This document shows positions 45,523 through 55,389 of a stretch of 64,000 nucleotides of DNA, piece by piece. Source of the stretch: Symbiodinium natans (lineage: Eukaryota > Sar > Dinophyceae > Suessiales > Symbiodiniaceae); NCBI GenBank assembly GCA_905221605.1, contig CAJNDS010000346.1, positions 95,836 to 159,835 of the forward strand, written 5' to 3'. Each line of letters starts with the position of its first letter. Positions within the stretch are counted from its first letter, which is position 1. The position numbers and the translations under genes are program-made. The notes below the pieces were generated by a model. It had not been told where the DNA came from and ran no database searches. It saw nothing but the letters and a program-made list of their open reading frames with translations.

Positions 45523-45724
45523 GTTCTCCCAACAAGCACTGCATGACCTAACCCTAGTTGGGGAGAGGAGTCAAACCCTAATCCTAAGTCCCAAAAGGGA
45601 GGGGCTTAGGGTACAACCGACTCGCTCTCCTGTTTTCAGCGGTGCTGCTCTGGGCGAAAGAGTAGAATGCTTCGTGGGAAAGGCTGGGCAGTGTCCCACG
45701 AGCATGAAAGGCCATCACACCCCC
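45523..45724 (+). repeat. 202-bp direct repeat, right copy
   Basis: Same sequence and orientation as 45,006-45,207. Confidence 0.85.
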
Positions 45725-45806
45725 ACTTCAGGGGCCCAGGGCAGACCGGTGAATGCATTAGGCCTATCTACCCCCACCGCGGGCGGTCTGGCTGGTGATC
45801 GGGGCA

Positions 45807-47020
45807 CTAGGCTGGATGTGCTGAAACCTGCACTAGGCCAGTGCTCCAGTTGGCGTTTGGGGGCCATAGGCTGACCTCGTGCTCCGACCGAGCTAGGTCT
45901 TGCAGCTTGATGTGGAATCTCTTGGATTTGGTCGCGCCGGTGAACTTCTGCAGGCGGTTTCGGCTGGGGTCGTCAGCGTCCGTGTTCTTTACTCCCGGTA
46001 TGTGGCCCACTTCTAGGCTGAGTCCTTTAGCGTGGGCCCAGGAGGCTACCTTCAGCAGGAAGAGGCTGAGGGGAAAGGCGGTGGTAAACAGCTTGTTGAC
46101 TGAGGCTTGTGTTGGGCTGTTGTCGCTGGGAGTGGGCAAGCAGAAGCGAAGGCTGGAGCAACCGGTGGCCGAGTAGTCCATCTGCAATAAGACCCACTGC
46201 GCGACGGTCTCGAAGCAGGCAATATATTGCTCGGCATCCTTCGTGGGGAAAGGCCAGTGGGCACGTAGTTCTGCTATGGACCACTGTTGTGCGAACCAGA
46301 AAGTTTGGCTGGACGTGCACAACCAGCCCCCGATCCCAACTTGCGAGCCATCTGCCATGGCGTCTGCTGCAGAGAGGCAAGGGAGTAAGGGCGGCTGGGC
46401 TAGGGGCATGCGGAATTCGTGCGTAAAGCACTGAGCGAGCCAGTGTAAGGCGGCTTTGCTGTCGTTGCGCAATGTGATTTCCTGCGCGTTTGGGTCAGCG
46501 ACGCGCACCCACACAGTCTTGTCTGCAGCTGGGATGGGCCAGATGTCCGTTTTCGACGACACCGGCTTCCCTTTGACCTCAATTACCTTGGCCTTTATGG
46601 GCAATTGTAGGAATGAGGCGTCCTTTGTGACCCGGCACTGAGAGTCTAGGCACCACAGGAACTGTGGCCAGCTGCGAGGTGGGATGGGGTATTGGGTCCC
46701 TGGCGGGCTGTGCAAGTCTGCATATAGCGGGGCGGCAACACAGCGCAGGTGTGAGCTTACGCTAGTGGCCCACATCAATAGGCCGAGGCAAGATTCGAGC
46801 TCCTTGCGGGGGACGCGCTTGTGCTCCAGAAGGCCGAGTAGCTGGGCGCGCAGCTTATTCAGCTTGGGCTGCGCCAGGCATACGGATTCTGTGGCAAAGC
46901 AGAACTTCCAACCGCACCACACGAGTTGGTCGCCGAAAGCGGCTTTCTTCCAGCTGAGTGGGGCTCCGATGACCGTGAGGAAGGCCACTGTGAGGGCTAG
47001 CTGTGCTGCGTGCGTTGCGT
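45807..47020 (-). pseudogene. Reverse transcriptase thumb plus RNase H fragment of a retroelement
   Basis: The minus frame contains, in order: an RT palm/thumb segment (GAPLSWKKAAFGDQLVWCGW, then PKLNKLRAQLLGLLEH and ELESCLGLLMW); a connection region; and an RNase H domain with ADAMADGSQVGIGGW (first Asp), CFETVAQW (Glu), PSDNSPTQ (third Asp) and HIPGVKNTDADDPSR, the H.PG..N..AD..SR end motif of DIRS- and gypsy-type RNase H. The RT fingers and the catalytic YxDD are absent. The open frame continues upstream to 47,696, but that part is only translated satellite repeat. This is a 5'-truncated, satellite-fused remnant, probably of the RT/RNase H elements that I recall as abundant in dinoflagellates. 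No recombinase or integrase is visible nearby. Confidence 0.8.
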
Positions 47021-47880
47021 GCCTGCGAGTCATCCTAAGCCCTGAGGCACAGGCGCGCTCGATTTGCGGGAGCTTGGGCTGACTTTTGGACAGCATCTCT
47101 CGCGCATTGCAAGTGCAGGCCAATACTACTGGCAGAAACGGCCTTACTGCGTGCACGGCGTGCCGTGCTCGATTACTGGGAGCCTTGGCACTATTCGGCC
47201 GACTTTTGGGCAGCATCTCTTGAGGAGATGTTGGGCATAGGAAGTGTAGGCAAAGACTCGCAGAAACAGGCATTGCTGTGCCTGAGGTCCGGGCGCGCGC
47301 GATTGCTGGGAGCTTTGGCACTGTTCGGCCGACTTTTGGGCCGTGTCTCCTGAGGAGATATTTGGCGTATGAAGTATGGGCAGCGCTGGCAAAAAGGGGC
47401 ATTGCTGCGCCTGAGGCACATGCGTGCTCGATGTCGGGAGCTTTGACCCTGTTATGCAGACTTTTGGGCGGCATCTCTCGCGGAAAGAGTTGGCTCGCAA
47501 GTATAGGCGAATACTGGCAGGAATGGTAGGCGAATACTGGCAGGAAAGGCATTGCTGCGTGTACAGCGTGCCTGCGTGTCATCCTAAACCCTGAGGCACA
47601 GGCACGCTCGATTTCTGAGAGCTTGGCACTGTCAGGCTGACTTCTGGCAGCTTCTCTCGGGAAGAGATTTGGCACGCAAAACGTAGGCGAACACATGCAG
47701 ACATGCGAGTATTGTATGTCTGCGTGTCATCCAAAACCTTGAGGTATTGCGCGCTCAATTTCTGGGAGCTTCCGCAGGCTTCACTCGTGTTCTTGTGTGA
47801 ATTCCTGCATCTACCCCGTGTGCATGCCTCGGGGTCGCATCTCTCAGGGCGAAGACTCGTGAGAAGTAGCAGCCAAAGAC
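46990..47880. repeat. 130-180-bp satellite adjoining the RT fragment
   Basis: Units anchored on GCTCGATT.CTGGGAGCTT occur near 47,050, 47,167, 47,297, 47,426, 47,606 and 47,752. Each also has GGCATTGCTGCG, CATCCTAA.CCCTGAGGCACAGG and a CATCTCTCG word. The unit length varies. Frames through it give the repeated minus-strand peptides that extend the RT reading frame. Confidence 0.85.
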
Positions 47881-49200
47881 ATGGGCATAGATGGCACCGT
47901 CGCAAGCAGTATGCGGGCGCGCGCCATCCTAAGCCCCGAGAACAGAGGCAGGATGGCTGGGTTGGCGTCGCGAGCTTCGCACGCGGACGCTAGGGCGATT
48001 CTCTTAGGCGCCGACTGGACTTTTGCGCCTGCATTTTTGGAGGTCCTTGTGAATTGCTCGGGCGCCCCACAGGCTTTGCGACTTCTCCTCATGGTCGAGG
48101 GACAGGTTTTACCGCTCCTCTCGAGGCTCAAATGCATGAAAAATGGTAGCCAGAACATAGGCAAAGATGGCATTGTTGCGGCAGGTGTGGGCGCGTGCCC
48201 TCCTAAACCTTCAAAAGCTCAGGCAGGATGGCCGGGCTGGCTTTGCGAGCGGCGCCCGCGGGCATGAGTGTGATTTGCTAAGCAGTGGCTGGACTTTTGT
48301 GTCTGCAAGTTTGGAAGTCCTTGTGAATTGCTCGGGTGCCCCGAAAGCTTTGAGACTTTCCGCATGGTCAAGGGACAGGTTTTACCGCACCTTTCGAGGC
48401 TCAAATGCATGAAAAATGGTAGCCAATACAAAGGCATAGATGGCACTGTTGCGGGCAGGTGTGTGCGCGTGCCACCCTAAACCGTCAAGAACTCAGGCAG
48501 GATGGCCGGGCTGGCTTCGCGAGCGGCGCCCGCGGACACGAGGGCGGTTTGCTTAAGCATTGGCTGGACTTTTGTGCCTGCAAGTTTGGAAGTCCTTGCG
48601 AAATGTTCGGGCGCCCCGAAAGCTTTGCGACTTCTCCTCATGGTCAAGGGACCGGTTTTACCGCACCTCTCGAGGCTCAAATGCATGAAAAATGGTAGCC
48701 AATACAAAGGCATAGATGGCATTGTTGCGGGCAGGTGTGTGCGCGTGCCATCCTAAACCCTCAAGAACTCAGGCAGGATGGCCGGGCTGGCTTCGCGAGC
48801 GGCGCCCGCGGACACGAAGGCGGTTTGCTTAAGCATTGGCTGGACTTTTGTGCCTGCAAGTTTGGAAGTCCTTGTGAATTGCTCGGGTGCCCCGAAAGCT
48901 TTGAGACTTCTCCGCATGGTCGAGGGACGGGTTTTACCGCACCTCTCAAGGCGCAAATGCATGGGAAATGGTAGCCAATACATAGGCATCGAAGCCAGTG
49001 TTGCGGGCAGGTGTGTGCGCGTGCCATCCTAAACCCTCAAGAACTCACGCAGGATGGCCGGGCTGGCTTCGTGAGCGGCGCCCGCGGACACGGGGGCGGT
49101 TTGCTTCAGCATTGGCTAGACTTTTGTGCCTGAAAGTCTTGAGGGCCTTGTGAATTGCACCGATGCCCCAAAAGCTTTGGGACTGCTCCTCATGGTCGAC
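47880..49200. repeat. 275-bp satellite array, about five monomers
   Basis: Monomers anchored on AGGCAGGATGGC start at 47,946, 48,221, 48,495, 48,771 and 49,047 (spacings 275, 274, 276, 276). Each has GACTTTTG.GCCTGCA, GGAAGTCCTTGTGAATTGC, TCATGGTCGAGGGACAGG and AAATGCATGAAAAATGG. The unit is not a multiple of three, so the overlapping frames it generates on both strands are not genes. It shares the CATCCTAA.CCCT...CAGGC junction with the preceding satellite. Confidence 0.93.
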
Positions 49201-49975
49201 GGACAGGCTTTGAGAGACTTGAAAGGCCATATCCTGGGCAATAGTACCGGTGATGCGGCTCGGCTGTGAAGAGGGCTTGGCTGCTTCGTGGCTGGGGAGG
49301 CTGGGTAGATTCTTGGCGAGCTCTGAGGCTGTGGCCCGAAGGGAGGGGAGTGGCCAGAATACAAGGCCAGGCCCTTGACGCCGCGGCTCGAGGTTCGGGG
49401 CTTGGTTAGGGCTCGTCAGCCTGTCGGCTACGACATTAGTGGTGAGCGGCCTTGGCGTGGCTCGTGCAGCCGGGCGTCCTGGCTTGCTGGCGCCGGGCAG
49501 ATCCGAGTTCTGTATGCCTTCGTGCAATACGCGTATGGGTCTGGCGTGCGAGGAGGCGAAGGAGCAAGCTGGGCTGTCAGGGCAGCACGAGCTCAGAGCA
49601 TCTTGGGGCGCATGTCGCCCGCAGGAGAAACGAGGTCGGTGCAGGGGCTGTCGTTTGCGAGGAACGCTGGCTGTGGCTTGGCGCGTTCATGGCCCAGGCT
49701 GCAGGTTGAGATGAGTGCTGGCCCGCTTAAGGCTGCGGCCCAAATCTTCAGGCCAGGAAAAGTTTTGGTTCTTGGCTCGCCTGACGGGTGCGGGCTGAGG
49801 CAGAAGGCGAATATAAGCTCTTGGTGCAGCAACATGCTGAAGGCTAAGATGGAGGCCTGGCCCCCCCTTTCACTATACGGCCTGCTTAAAGCCAAATTGG
49901 CCAAGAGTTTCCTTGGTCTTTTGGGGCTGCAACCCTCGGCTTCAGGCCACGTGCGCCACCCTAAAACCCCACGTG
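49201..49975. other. Unassigned spacer interrupting the satellite
   Basis: Frames are open on both strands (plus 49,375-50,007; minus 49,045-49,527), but both run into satellite sequence. Gly/Ala/Arg-rich translations with no motif suggest non-coding DNA. Confidence 0.4.
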
Positions 49976-50290
49976 CACAGGCAGGATGGCTGGGTTGGCG
50001 TCGGTAGCTGCGCGCAAGGACACGAGGGCCTTTGCGCATAAGCAATGGCTGGACTTTTGTGCCCGAAACTTTTGAAGTCCTTCCGATGCCCTAAAAGCTT
50101 GGGACTTCTTCTCATGGTTGAGGGACGGGTTTTGCCGACCTCTCAAGATGAAGATGCATGGGAAGCGGTAGCAAGTGCCTAGGCATAGATGGCATTGTCG
50201 CGGGCAGTGTATGGGCAAGTGCCATCCCGAACCCCAGTCCCCAAGTGCACAGGCAGGATGGCCGCGTTGGCGTCGCGGGCGGCGTGGCTT
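49976..50290. repeat. Two further diverged 275-bp satellite monomers
   Basis: AGGCAGGATGGC.G.GTTGGCGTCG recurs at 49,979 and 50,250 (spacing about 272), with GACTTTTGTGCC, CTCATGGTTGAGGGACGGG and AGATGCATGGGAAGCGGTAGC between. These are more diverged than the main array. Confidence 0.8.
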
Positions 50291-51120
50291 CAAGCTGAAG
50301 ACCAGGATACAGGCATTGGCCCCCCCCCCCGAGACTGCGCCCCACTGGGGGCTGAGGGTTGAGGCTGAGGGCGAAGATGTGGGCTTGTCGTCCTCGAGGC
50401 TTCCGCTGAAAGCCGAAGGCTAAAGATTGAACTGTTTAGCCCCTTCCTTGAGATTGCCAAGAAGAAGGTTTTGGCCGCTCTGAGATTGCGTCTTAACTGG
50501 GCACTGCGGGCTGGGGCTGAAGTCGAAGGCGTGGGATTGTCTGCCGCTCAGGGCCGAAAGCGAAGATAACTGCTTGGCCCCCCTTGAGGTTGCGGCTTCA
50601 AGCTGAAGGCCTAAGATAAAAGCTGTGGCCCCCTTGAGACTGCGGCTCAACGGGGGGCTGTTGCTGGGGCTGAAGGCGAAGACGCAGGCTTGTATTCTGC
50701 GAGGCTTCCCCTTAGAGGCTAAGATCTCTGCTTGGCCTCCCTTGAGGTTGCGGCTTGCAGGTGAGAGCCAAGATGGAGGCTTCGGCCTTTGTGAAGCTGC
50801 GGCTCGACTGTGGGCGGCGAGGTGAGGCTGGCGGCGAAGATGCAGGCTTGTCTTTGCGAGGCTGCCGTTTAGGGCGCCAGATAACTTCTTGGCCCGCCCT
50901 TGAGGTGGCGGCTACGGCCCCCCTGAAACTGCGGCTCCGTTGGGGGCTGCGGGCCGAGGCTAGAAGCGAGAATGTGGGCTTGCCCTCCTTGAGGCTCTCG
51001 CTTGCAGCCGAAGGCTAAAGGCGGCCAGGAGCATGGCTTGGGTCCTTAGTGTGCTGTTCAGGCCGAAGGCTGAAAAGAGGTTTTAGCTCGCCTGGGGGCT
51101 GCAGGCAAAGGCGAGCGTAA
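50290..51120. repeat. Degenerate tandem repeat rich in GAGGCTGAAGGCGAAG
   Basis: Words such as CCCCTTGAGGTTGCGGCTT, GCTGAGGGCGAAGATG.GGGCTTGT and GAGGCT..CGCT recur every 100-170 bases with many indels. It is clearly repetitive but old, and I see no gene. Confidence 0.6.
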
Positions 51121-51221
51121 GGGCTTGGGCGCTATGGGGCTGCGGCCTGAAGCGGAAGGCTGTAAGATCCCCGTTTGGGGGCCTGTGGGCTCCACTTGGG
51201 CAGTTCATGGGCAACTCCATC

Positions 51222-51373
51222 GTGAAGAACTCTGCCACGAGGAAGTGAACTGCACCTGGCGAGAGGGGTTGCTAACCCTAGCAAGGTCCTACAACCCCAC
51301 AGTGAAGAACTCCGCCACGAGGAAGTGAACTGCACCTGGCGAGAGGGGTTGCTAACCCTAGCAAGGTCCTACA
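51222..51373. repeat. 80-bp tandem duplication plus distant copy
   Basis: GTGAAGAACTC.GCCACGAGG through CTAGCAAGGTCCTACA occurs twice, at 51,222 and 51,302 (period 80). A diverged third copy (GAGGAACTCCACGACGATG, then CACCTGGCGAG-like and GGGGCAGCTAATCCTAGAG) is at about 51,933-52,005. The CACACGGGCAGT that follows is also repeated (51,386; 52,026), so a larger unit of about 640 bases was once duplicated. Confidence 0.85.
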
Positions 51374-52159
51374 GGCAAAGAAAAAACACACGGGCAGTTG
51401 TTTGTGACAGTCAAACCCACGCGGGACCTGCACAAGGACATGTGGAGGTCACTGAAGGCCGTGCGCGTGGCTGTGCTGGCTAGGCGTTCCCAAATGCTAT
51501 AAGCCATCCGTGGCGTAGGCAGGTAGGCAGCATATGAGGCGGGCCAACAGTTTACAGACCCGCAGGGCAGGTGCAGACGTGGGCGTGAGTCAGGCCCAAA
51601 CGCGTTTTGGGATGTGGCTGTTGGCAAACCCAAGCCATGCGCCTGCGAGGAAGGTGCCTGGCCTTGGCGCTTGTGGACCATATTGGCTGAAACCTGCCCA
51701 TGTTACGCGCGGGCATGTTTGGCCTCTTGCGCAGATTCTTTCCGAGGCCAAGGCAAGGGCTGTTGGCGTGGCCAGGGCAGGGCGAGAAGGCTTTACCTGA
51801 CAGGGGGCTTGTGTGAGGGCTGGGAGAGCTGATACTTGGGCAAGCTCAAGGGCAAGGGACGTGGCTACTTGTGGCAAGTCTGCCACAGGACGTGTGCATT
51901 TGGGCAGACTGGTGGGTTCGTGGGCAGGGTTACCCTGAGGAACTCCACGACGATGTTGTGGGATGTACCTGGCGAGCGGGGCAGCTAATCCTAGAGATGT
52001 CACAGCTAGGTCAAGGCAAGGGGAACACACGGGCAGTCGTACTTTGCGGTGTGCCCTGAAGACGCGCGGTCCTGTGGACGTACTGACGGCTTTGCTGGCA
52101 ACAACAGGCCATCCGACCTGGGATGTGTTTCTTCCCGACGAACGAGGAGAAGGCTTTGC
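51374..52159. other. Unassigned DNA within the repeat patchwork
   Basis: Frames are open on both strands (minus 51,590-52,165, 191 codons) without recognisable motifs. It is probably non-coding, given the repeat relationships on either side. Confidence 0.4.
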
Positions 52160-52446
52160 GGGCACTGGCTGGCCGACCTGGGCGGTAGCTGAAGGCTAGC
52201 CGACCAGGGCGGTGGCTGATGGCGGACTTGGCGGAGGGCAGGTCACCGTGGGCGCGGGTCCTTAGACCGCTGGCTGTCCCGTGACTACCCGAGGCGGAGC
52301 CGTTGTGGGCACTGGCTGGCCGACCTGGGCGGTGGCTGAAGGCTGGCCGACCTGGGCGGTGGCTGATGGCTGGCCTAGGCGGTGGCGAAATCTGGCCGAC
52401 CTGGGCGGTGGCTGATGGCTGGCCGACCTGGGCGGTGGTTGATGGC
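52160..52446. repeat. 27-bp minisatellite GGCCGACCTGGGCGGTGGCT
   Basis: Units of 27 bases (the 20-base core plus GATGGCT or GAAGGCT) are in tandem at 52,318-52,446, with one shortened unit at 52,372. Two further units lie at about 52,169-52,225. The length is a multiple of three, so minus and plus frames both repeat as nine-residue peptides. A coding role is unproven. Confidence 0.9.
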
Positions 52447-52670
52447 AAGGCGGTCTGCACCGACTGGGCGTCGGCGGCAGGCGGGCCGAGCTTTTGGGCC
52501 CAATTGCATGAAATGCAAAGTTCCAGCTTGATGGTGCAGACTGCCTGCGGGAAAGCAGTCACTGTAGGCTGCGCGGGGCTGGGCCAGCCCCAAAACACTG
52601 AGAAACATCCGAGGCGGATGCGCTTCCCCCGAAGATGGAGGAGAAGGCGGAGTCTTCCGACTCAGGCGGA

Positions 52671-53301
52671 GGCAGCTGGGCAGAACTCCAGCGTCAGTCC
52701 GAGACGGACCACCAGTCTATGACACGCAGGGCATGTCTAAATGTGGGCGTGGGGCGAACCCAATGGCATCTGAGCGCACCGCTGTTGGCAAGCAAAATTT
52801 GCGTCTAGAGCCAGGCACGCAGACGTAGGCGGCTGGGCAAAGTTCCAGCGTAAGTCCGAGGCGGACCAGTAGTCTGTGACACGCAAGGAATGTCCATGCG
52901 TGGACATAAGATAAGCCTGGCGGCAGGGGCAATGCGCTTGCGAGGGGAATGCTGAAGCTTCCGATTCGGGCATAGGCGGCTGGGCAAGTCCCAGCGTGAG
53001 TCCGAGGCGGACCACGAGTCTATGACACGCAGAGCATGTCTAGACGTGGGCCTAAGAACAAGCCCGGCGAGAACAAGCAGCGCGCTGCAAGAAGAAACAG
53101 CGGCAGGGCTTTTGCGGTGAGGCATGAGCAATAAGTAGGCAGCTGGGAAAAAACTCCAGCGTGAGTCCGAGGCGGACCATCAATCCTTGCAAGGAAGAGC
53201 GGGATCTTCGATTCAGGCACAGGCGGCAGGCGGCTGGGCAAGGCTCCAGTGTAGGTCTAGGTCCGAGGCGGACCACGTAACTATGACATGCAGAGCATGT
53301 C
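52671..53301. repeat. About 150-bp tandem repeat with TATGACACGCAG motif
   Basis: Five units anchored on GGCGGCTGGGCAA..TCCAGCGT (52,671, 52,828, 52,975, 53,138, 53,229), each followed by GAGTCCGAGGCGGACCA. Four carry TATGACACGCAG.GCATGTC 45-50 bases on (52,718, 52,874, 53,021, 53,282). Two isolated copies of that motif appear further on, at 54,407 and 54,623. Confidence 0.9.
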
Positions 53302-53602
53302 AATAGGCCCGGCGAAACAAGCAGCGCGCTTGCACCAGGGCATGCCATTTCCTTGTGGGGGATTCGCTGCAGCGGGGGTCTGGGCATCCCTTGCTGCCCA
53401 GATCGCACGCTGGGCGCTGTGAGTCCCTCGGAGGCCAATGCCTAAGTCTGTCTGTGCATTTCGCAAGATGTCAGAATTGGCGCACACAGGCCTCTTCAGG
53501 GCAAAGGGACGAGCTTGACCGCATCTCTCTCGGCAAAAATGCATGATGTCTAGGCATGGATGAGGGTTTCGGATCGAGTGGGGACAGTGTTGCGCCCCTG
53601 AA

Positions 53603-54379
53603 TTGCCGAAGCCCCAGTGCTTCATGACATCGCCCATGTTGAATGGGAACCAGAAGCACGTCTGCCAAACATGCGGTTGCACATCGTGGCCTAGCTACGA
53701 GGATGTCGCAATGGGGACGGCTGCCATTCCTGGATACACCAACTTCTGTAGTTGTTCTTATAGCCTGGCTGTCTCCCGAGCCTTGCCGACAAAGCAACGT
53801 GTGATGCAAGGTATGCAGCGCGATAGCCCAGATGGGAATACGCCCTGTAGTTTGTGGTCTAGTTCGAATGGTGCCGAGACTTCATGTGTGGCGAGCCCTC
53901 ACTTTGACCCGACATTTGCTTCAGATCGAGGAGTGGATGCCGTCACTGAGAAGCTTTCCGATTACTTTGACAAGCAGCAAGGTTACGGACGAGGCTTGTT
54001 GCTGTTTACGCAGTTGCACGATGAAGTGGGGCGCACGGCGATTTGGCGTGGGGTTTGGGAAGCAATTCAGCCCCGTCTAATTGGCTGTGCAAACCTCACG
54101 ACAGTGATGCGGCGGGATTGTGGGCATTGCCAACCCGGCCCCTACAATGTTCGGTCGTGTGAAGCTTTGGCGGGCTGCGATGCCACGACGAACGAGCCTT
54201 CGCTGCTGTTCTCTGGCAACTCGCTGGTGATGCAGGAGAGCTATGGGAGTGTTGAGGTTGTCAGTGACCGCACGGTGATGATGGCAACCATTGGCACGCT
54301 TTTTCAAGATGAGCTGTCCGGCTCCGCTTGGGGAGGCACTTGGCCAGCAGGCCCTAGACATGAATCAGGTGAAGGTTGA
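53603..54379 (+). CDS. Unrecognised open frame of 258 codons
   Basis: The frame starts at an ATG and has a balanced composition, with two Cys-rich patches (CQTCGCTSW near residue 22; DCGHCQPG near residue 172) and ordinary soluble-protein segments (DAVTEKLSDYFDKQQGYGRG; FTQLHDEVGRTAIWRGVWEA). A second plus frame overlaps but looks less protein-like. The start is uncertain, since the first residues could be intron or leader sequence. It lies between two occurrences of the TATGACACGCAG repeat motif, so it may be part of a repeated or mobile unit. I recognise no family. Confidence 0.35.
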   Translation: MPKPQCFMTSPMLNGNQKHVCQTCGCTSWPSYEDVAMGTAAIPGYTNFCSCSYSLAVSRALPTKQRVMQGMQRDSPDGNTPCSLWSSSNGAETSCVASPHFDPTFASDRGVDAVTEKLSDYFDKQQGYGRGLLLFTQLHDEVGRTAIWRGVWEAIQPRLIGCANLTTVMRRDCGHCQPGPYNVRSCEALAGCDATTNEPSLLFSGNSLVMQESYGSVEVVSDRTVMMATIGTLFQDELSGSAWGGTWPAGPRHESGEG

Positions 54380-54658
54380 GTAGCCAAGGTGTGATTGGCA
54401 GTTTCCGATGACACGCAGGGTATGCTATTGCAACAGTAGCAGCGCCGGCTACGCTGACCATCTTGCTGGACGCAACAACAAATTCAAGTTTACAGATCAG
54501 GGGCTACAGACGCAGCGGCGTGCAGTGAGCGCGGACACCGGAATACGGTCACCTACGCCGGAAGCTGCCTGTGTTCAGCTTACATCATCCACAGTTTCCT
54601 AGAAGCTGCACCATGCACAAGTACATGACACGCAGAACTGCCCGGTTTCTGCACGCCC

Positions 54659-55060
54659 TTGCTTGCAGTTGATGAGTCCAGGGCGCTGCACTGCCAACCC
54701 CAACTTTGTCCTATGAGGCACTCTGAGGTTCCGGCTTTCCATGATCTGGCCATGCTCCTCAGTCGGGAGGCCTGGGGCAAGCGTGTCATTCGTGGTGCTG
54801 TTTGGGATCCAGGTGGATACATGTGGCCGTGGCTGCGGACTAGTCATGAGGTGCTGCGCCTGCTTGGTGGCATTGACATGGAGTTCCTCGTTGAGATGAT
54901 GGCTGTCCGGGCCATCGCCTGGGATGCGTTGCGCCTGCAATGCGGCATGCGGTTCATCGCGCAGATGATGACTGGCAAGACCATCACCCTTGACAGTGAG
55001 GATTCTGCGATGGACGATGAAGGCGACGATCCAGGAGACAGCGAAGTGCCGACCCGATAG
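54659..55060 (+). CDS. Unrecognised open frame of 133 codons
   Basis: The composition is protein-like with a hydrophobic, aromatic first half (PAFHDLAMLLSREAWGKRVI; MWPWLRTSHEVLRLL) and a strongly acidic C-terminus (DSEDSAMDDEGDDPGDSE). A TGKTITLD octapeptide just before the tail recalls the ubiquitin N-terminal strand, but the rest of ubiquitin is absent and I give it no weight. It could be a downstream exon of the same unit as 53,603-54,379, or unrelated. No family is recognised. Confidence 0.3.
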   Translation: MLAVDESRALHCQPQLCPMRHSEVPAFHDLAMLLSREAWGKRVIRGAVWDPGGYMWPWLRTSHEVLRLLGGIDMEFLVEMMAVRAIAWDALRLQCGMRFIAQMMTGKTITLDSEDSAMDDEGDDPGDSEVPTR

Positions 55061-55389
55061 GCAGCGCTTCATCTTCGTAGGCACGCAGTTGCGGAGGTCG
55101 ACTCGTGGTGGGTGGCGCAGTCTGCCGAGGCACTCATCAAGTGAGGCTGGGCATGCTAGGCTGATCTAGCGTGACATCACTCGGAAGCCTCGGGTCCCAG
55201 GACCCAATGCCCATCACGTTTTTGAATGCGCCCAGCCAAAATCGTAGACATGTTTGCTCGTGGAGGTTCTTGCCCTTCAGCCTGAATTTCTGGCTTCCAA
55301 CTGCAGCAGCACTTGTCGGCATTGCTTCAAACGTTTGTACCTGCTTCAGCCTTTGCAAGCACCACTTTCGCTGCTTCTCCCGCTTGTCA

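Noticed and set aside
47030-47696. N-terminal 225 codons of the minus-strand RT frame as a protein domain
   Set aside because: The peptide is internally repetitive and follows the satellite monomers exactly.
47881-49032. Repeated 75-130-codon frames on both strands
   Set aside because: They recur because of the 275-bp satellite; the period is not a multiple of three and there are no domains.
54980-55003. TGKTITLD peptide resembling ubiquitin
   Set aside because: Only eight residues; the rest of the ubiquitin fold is missing before and after it.
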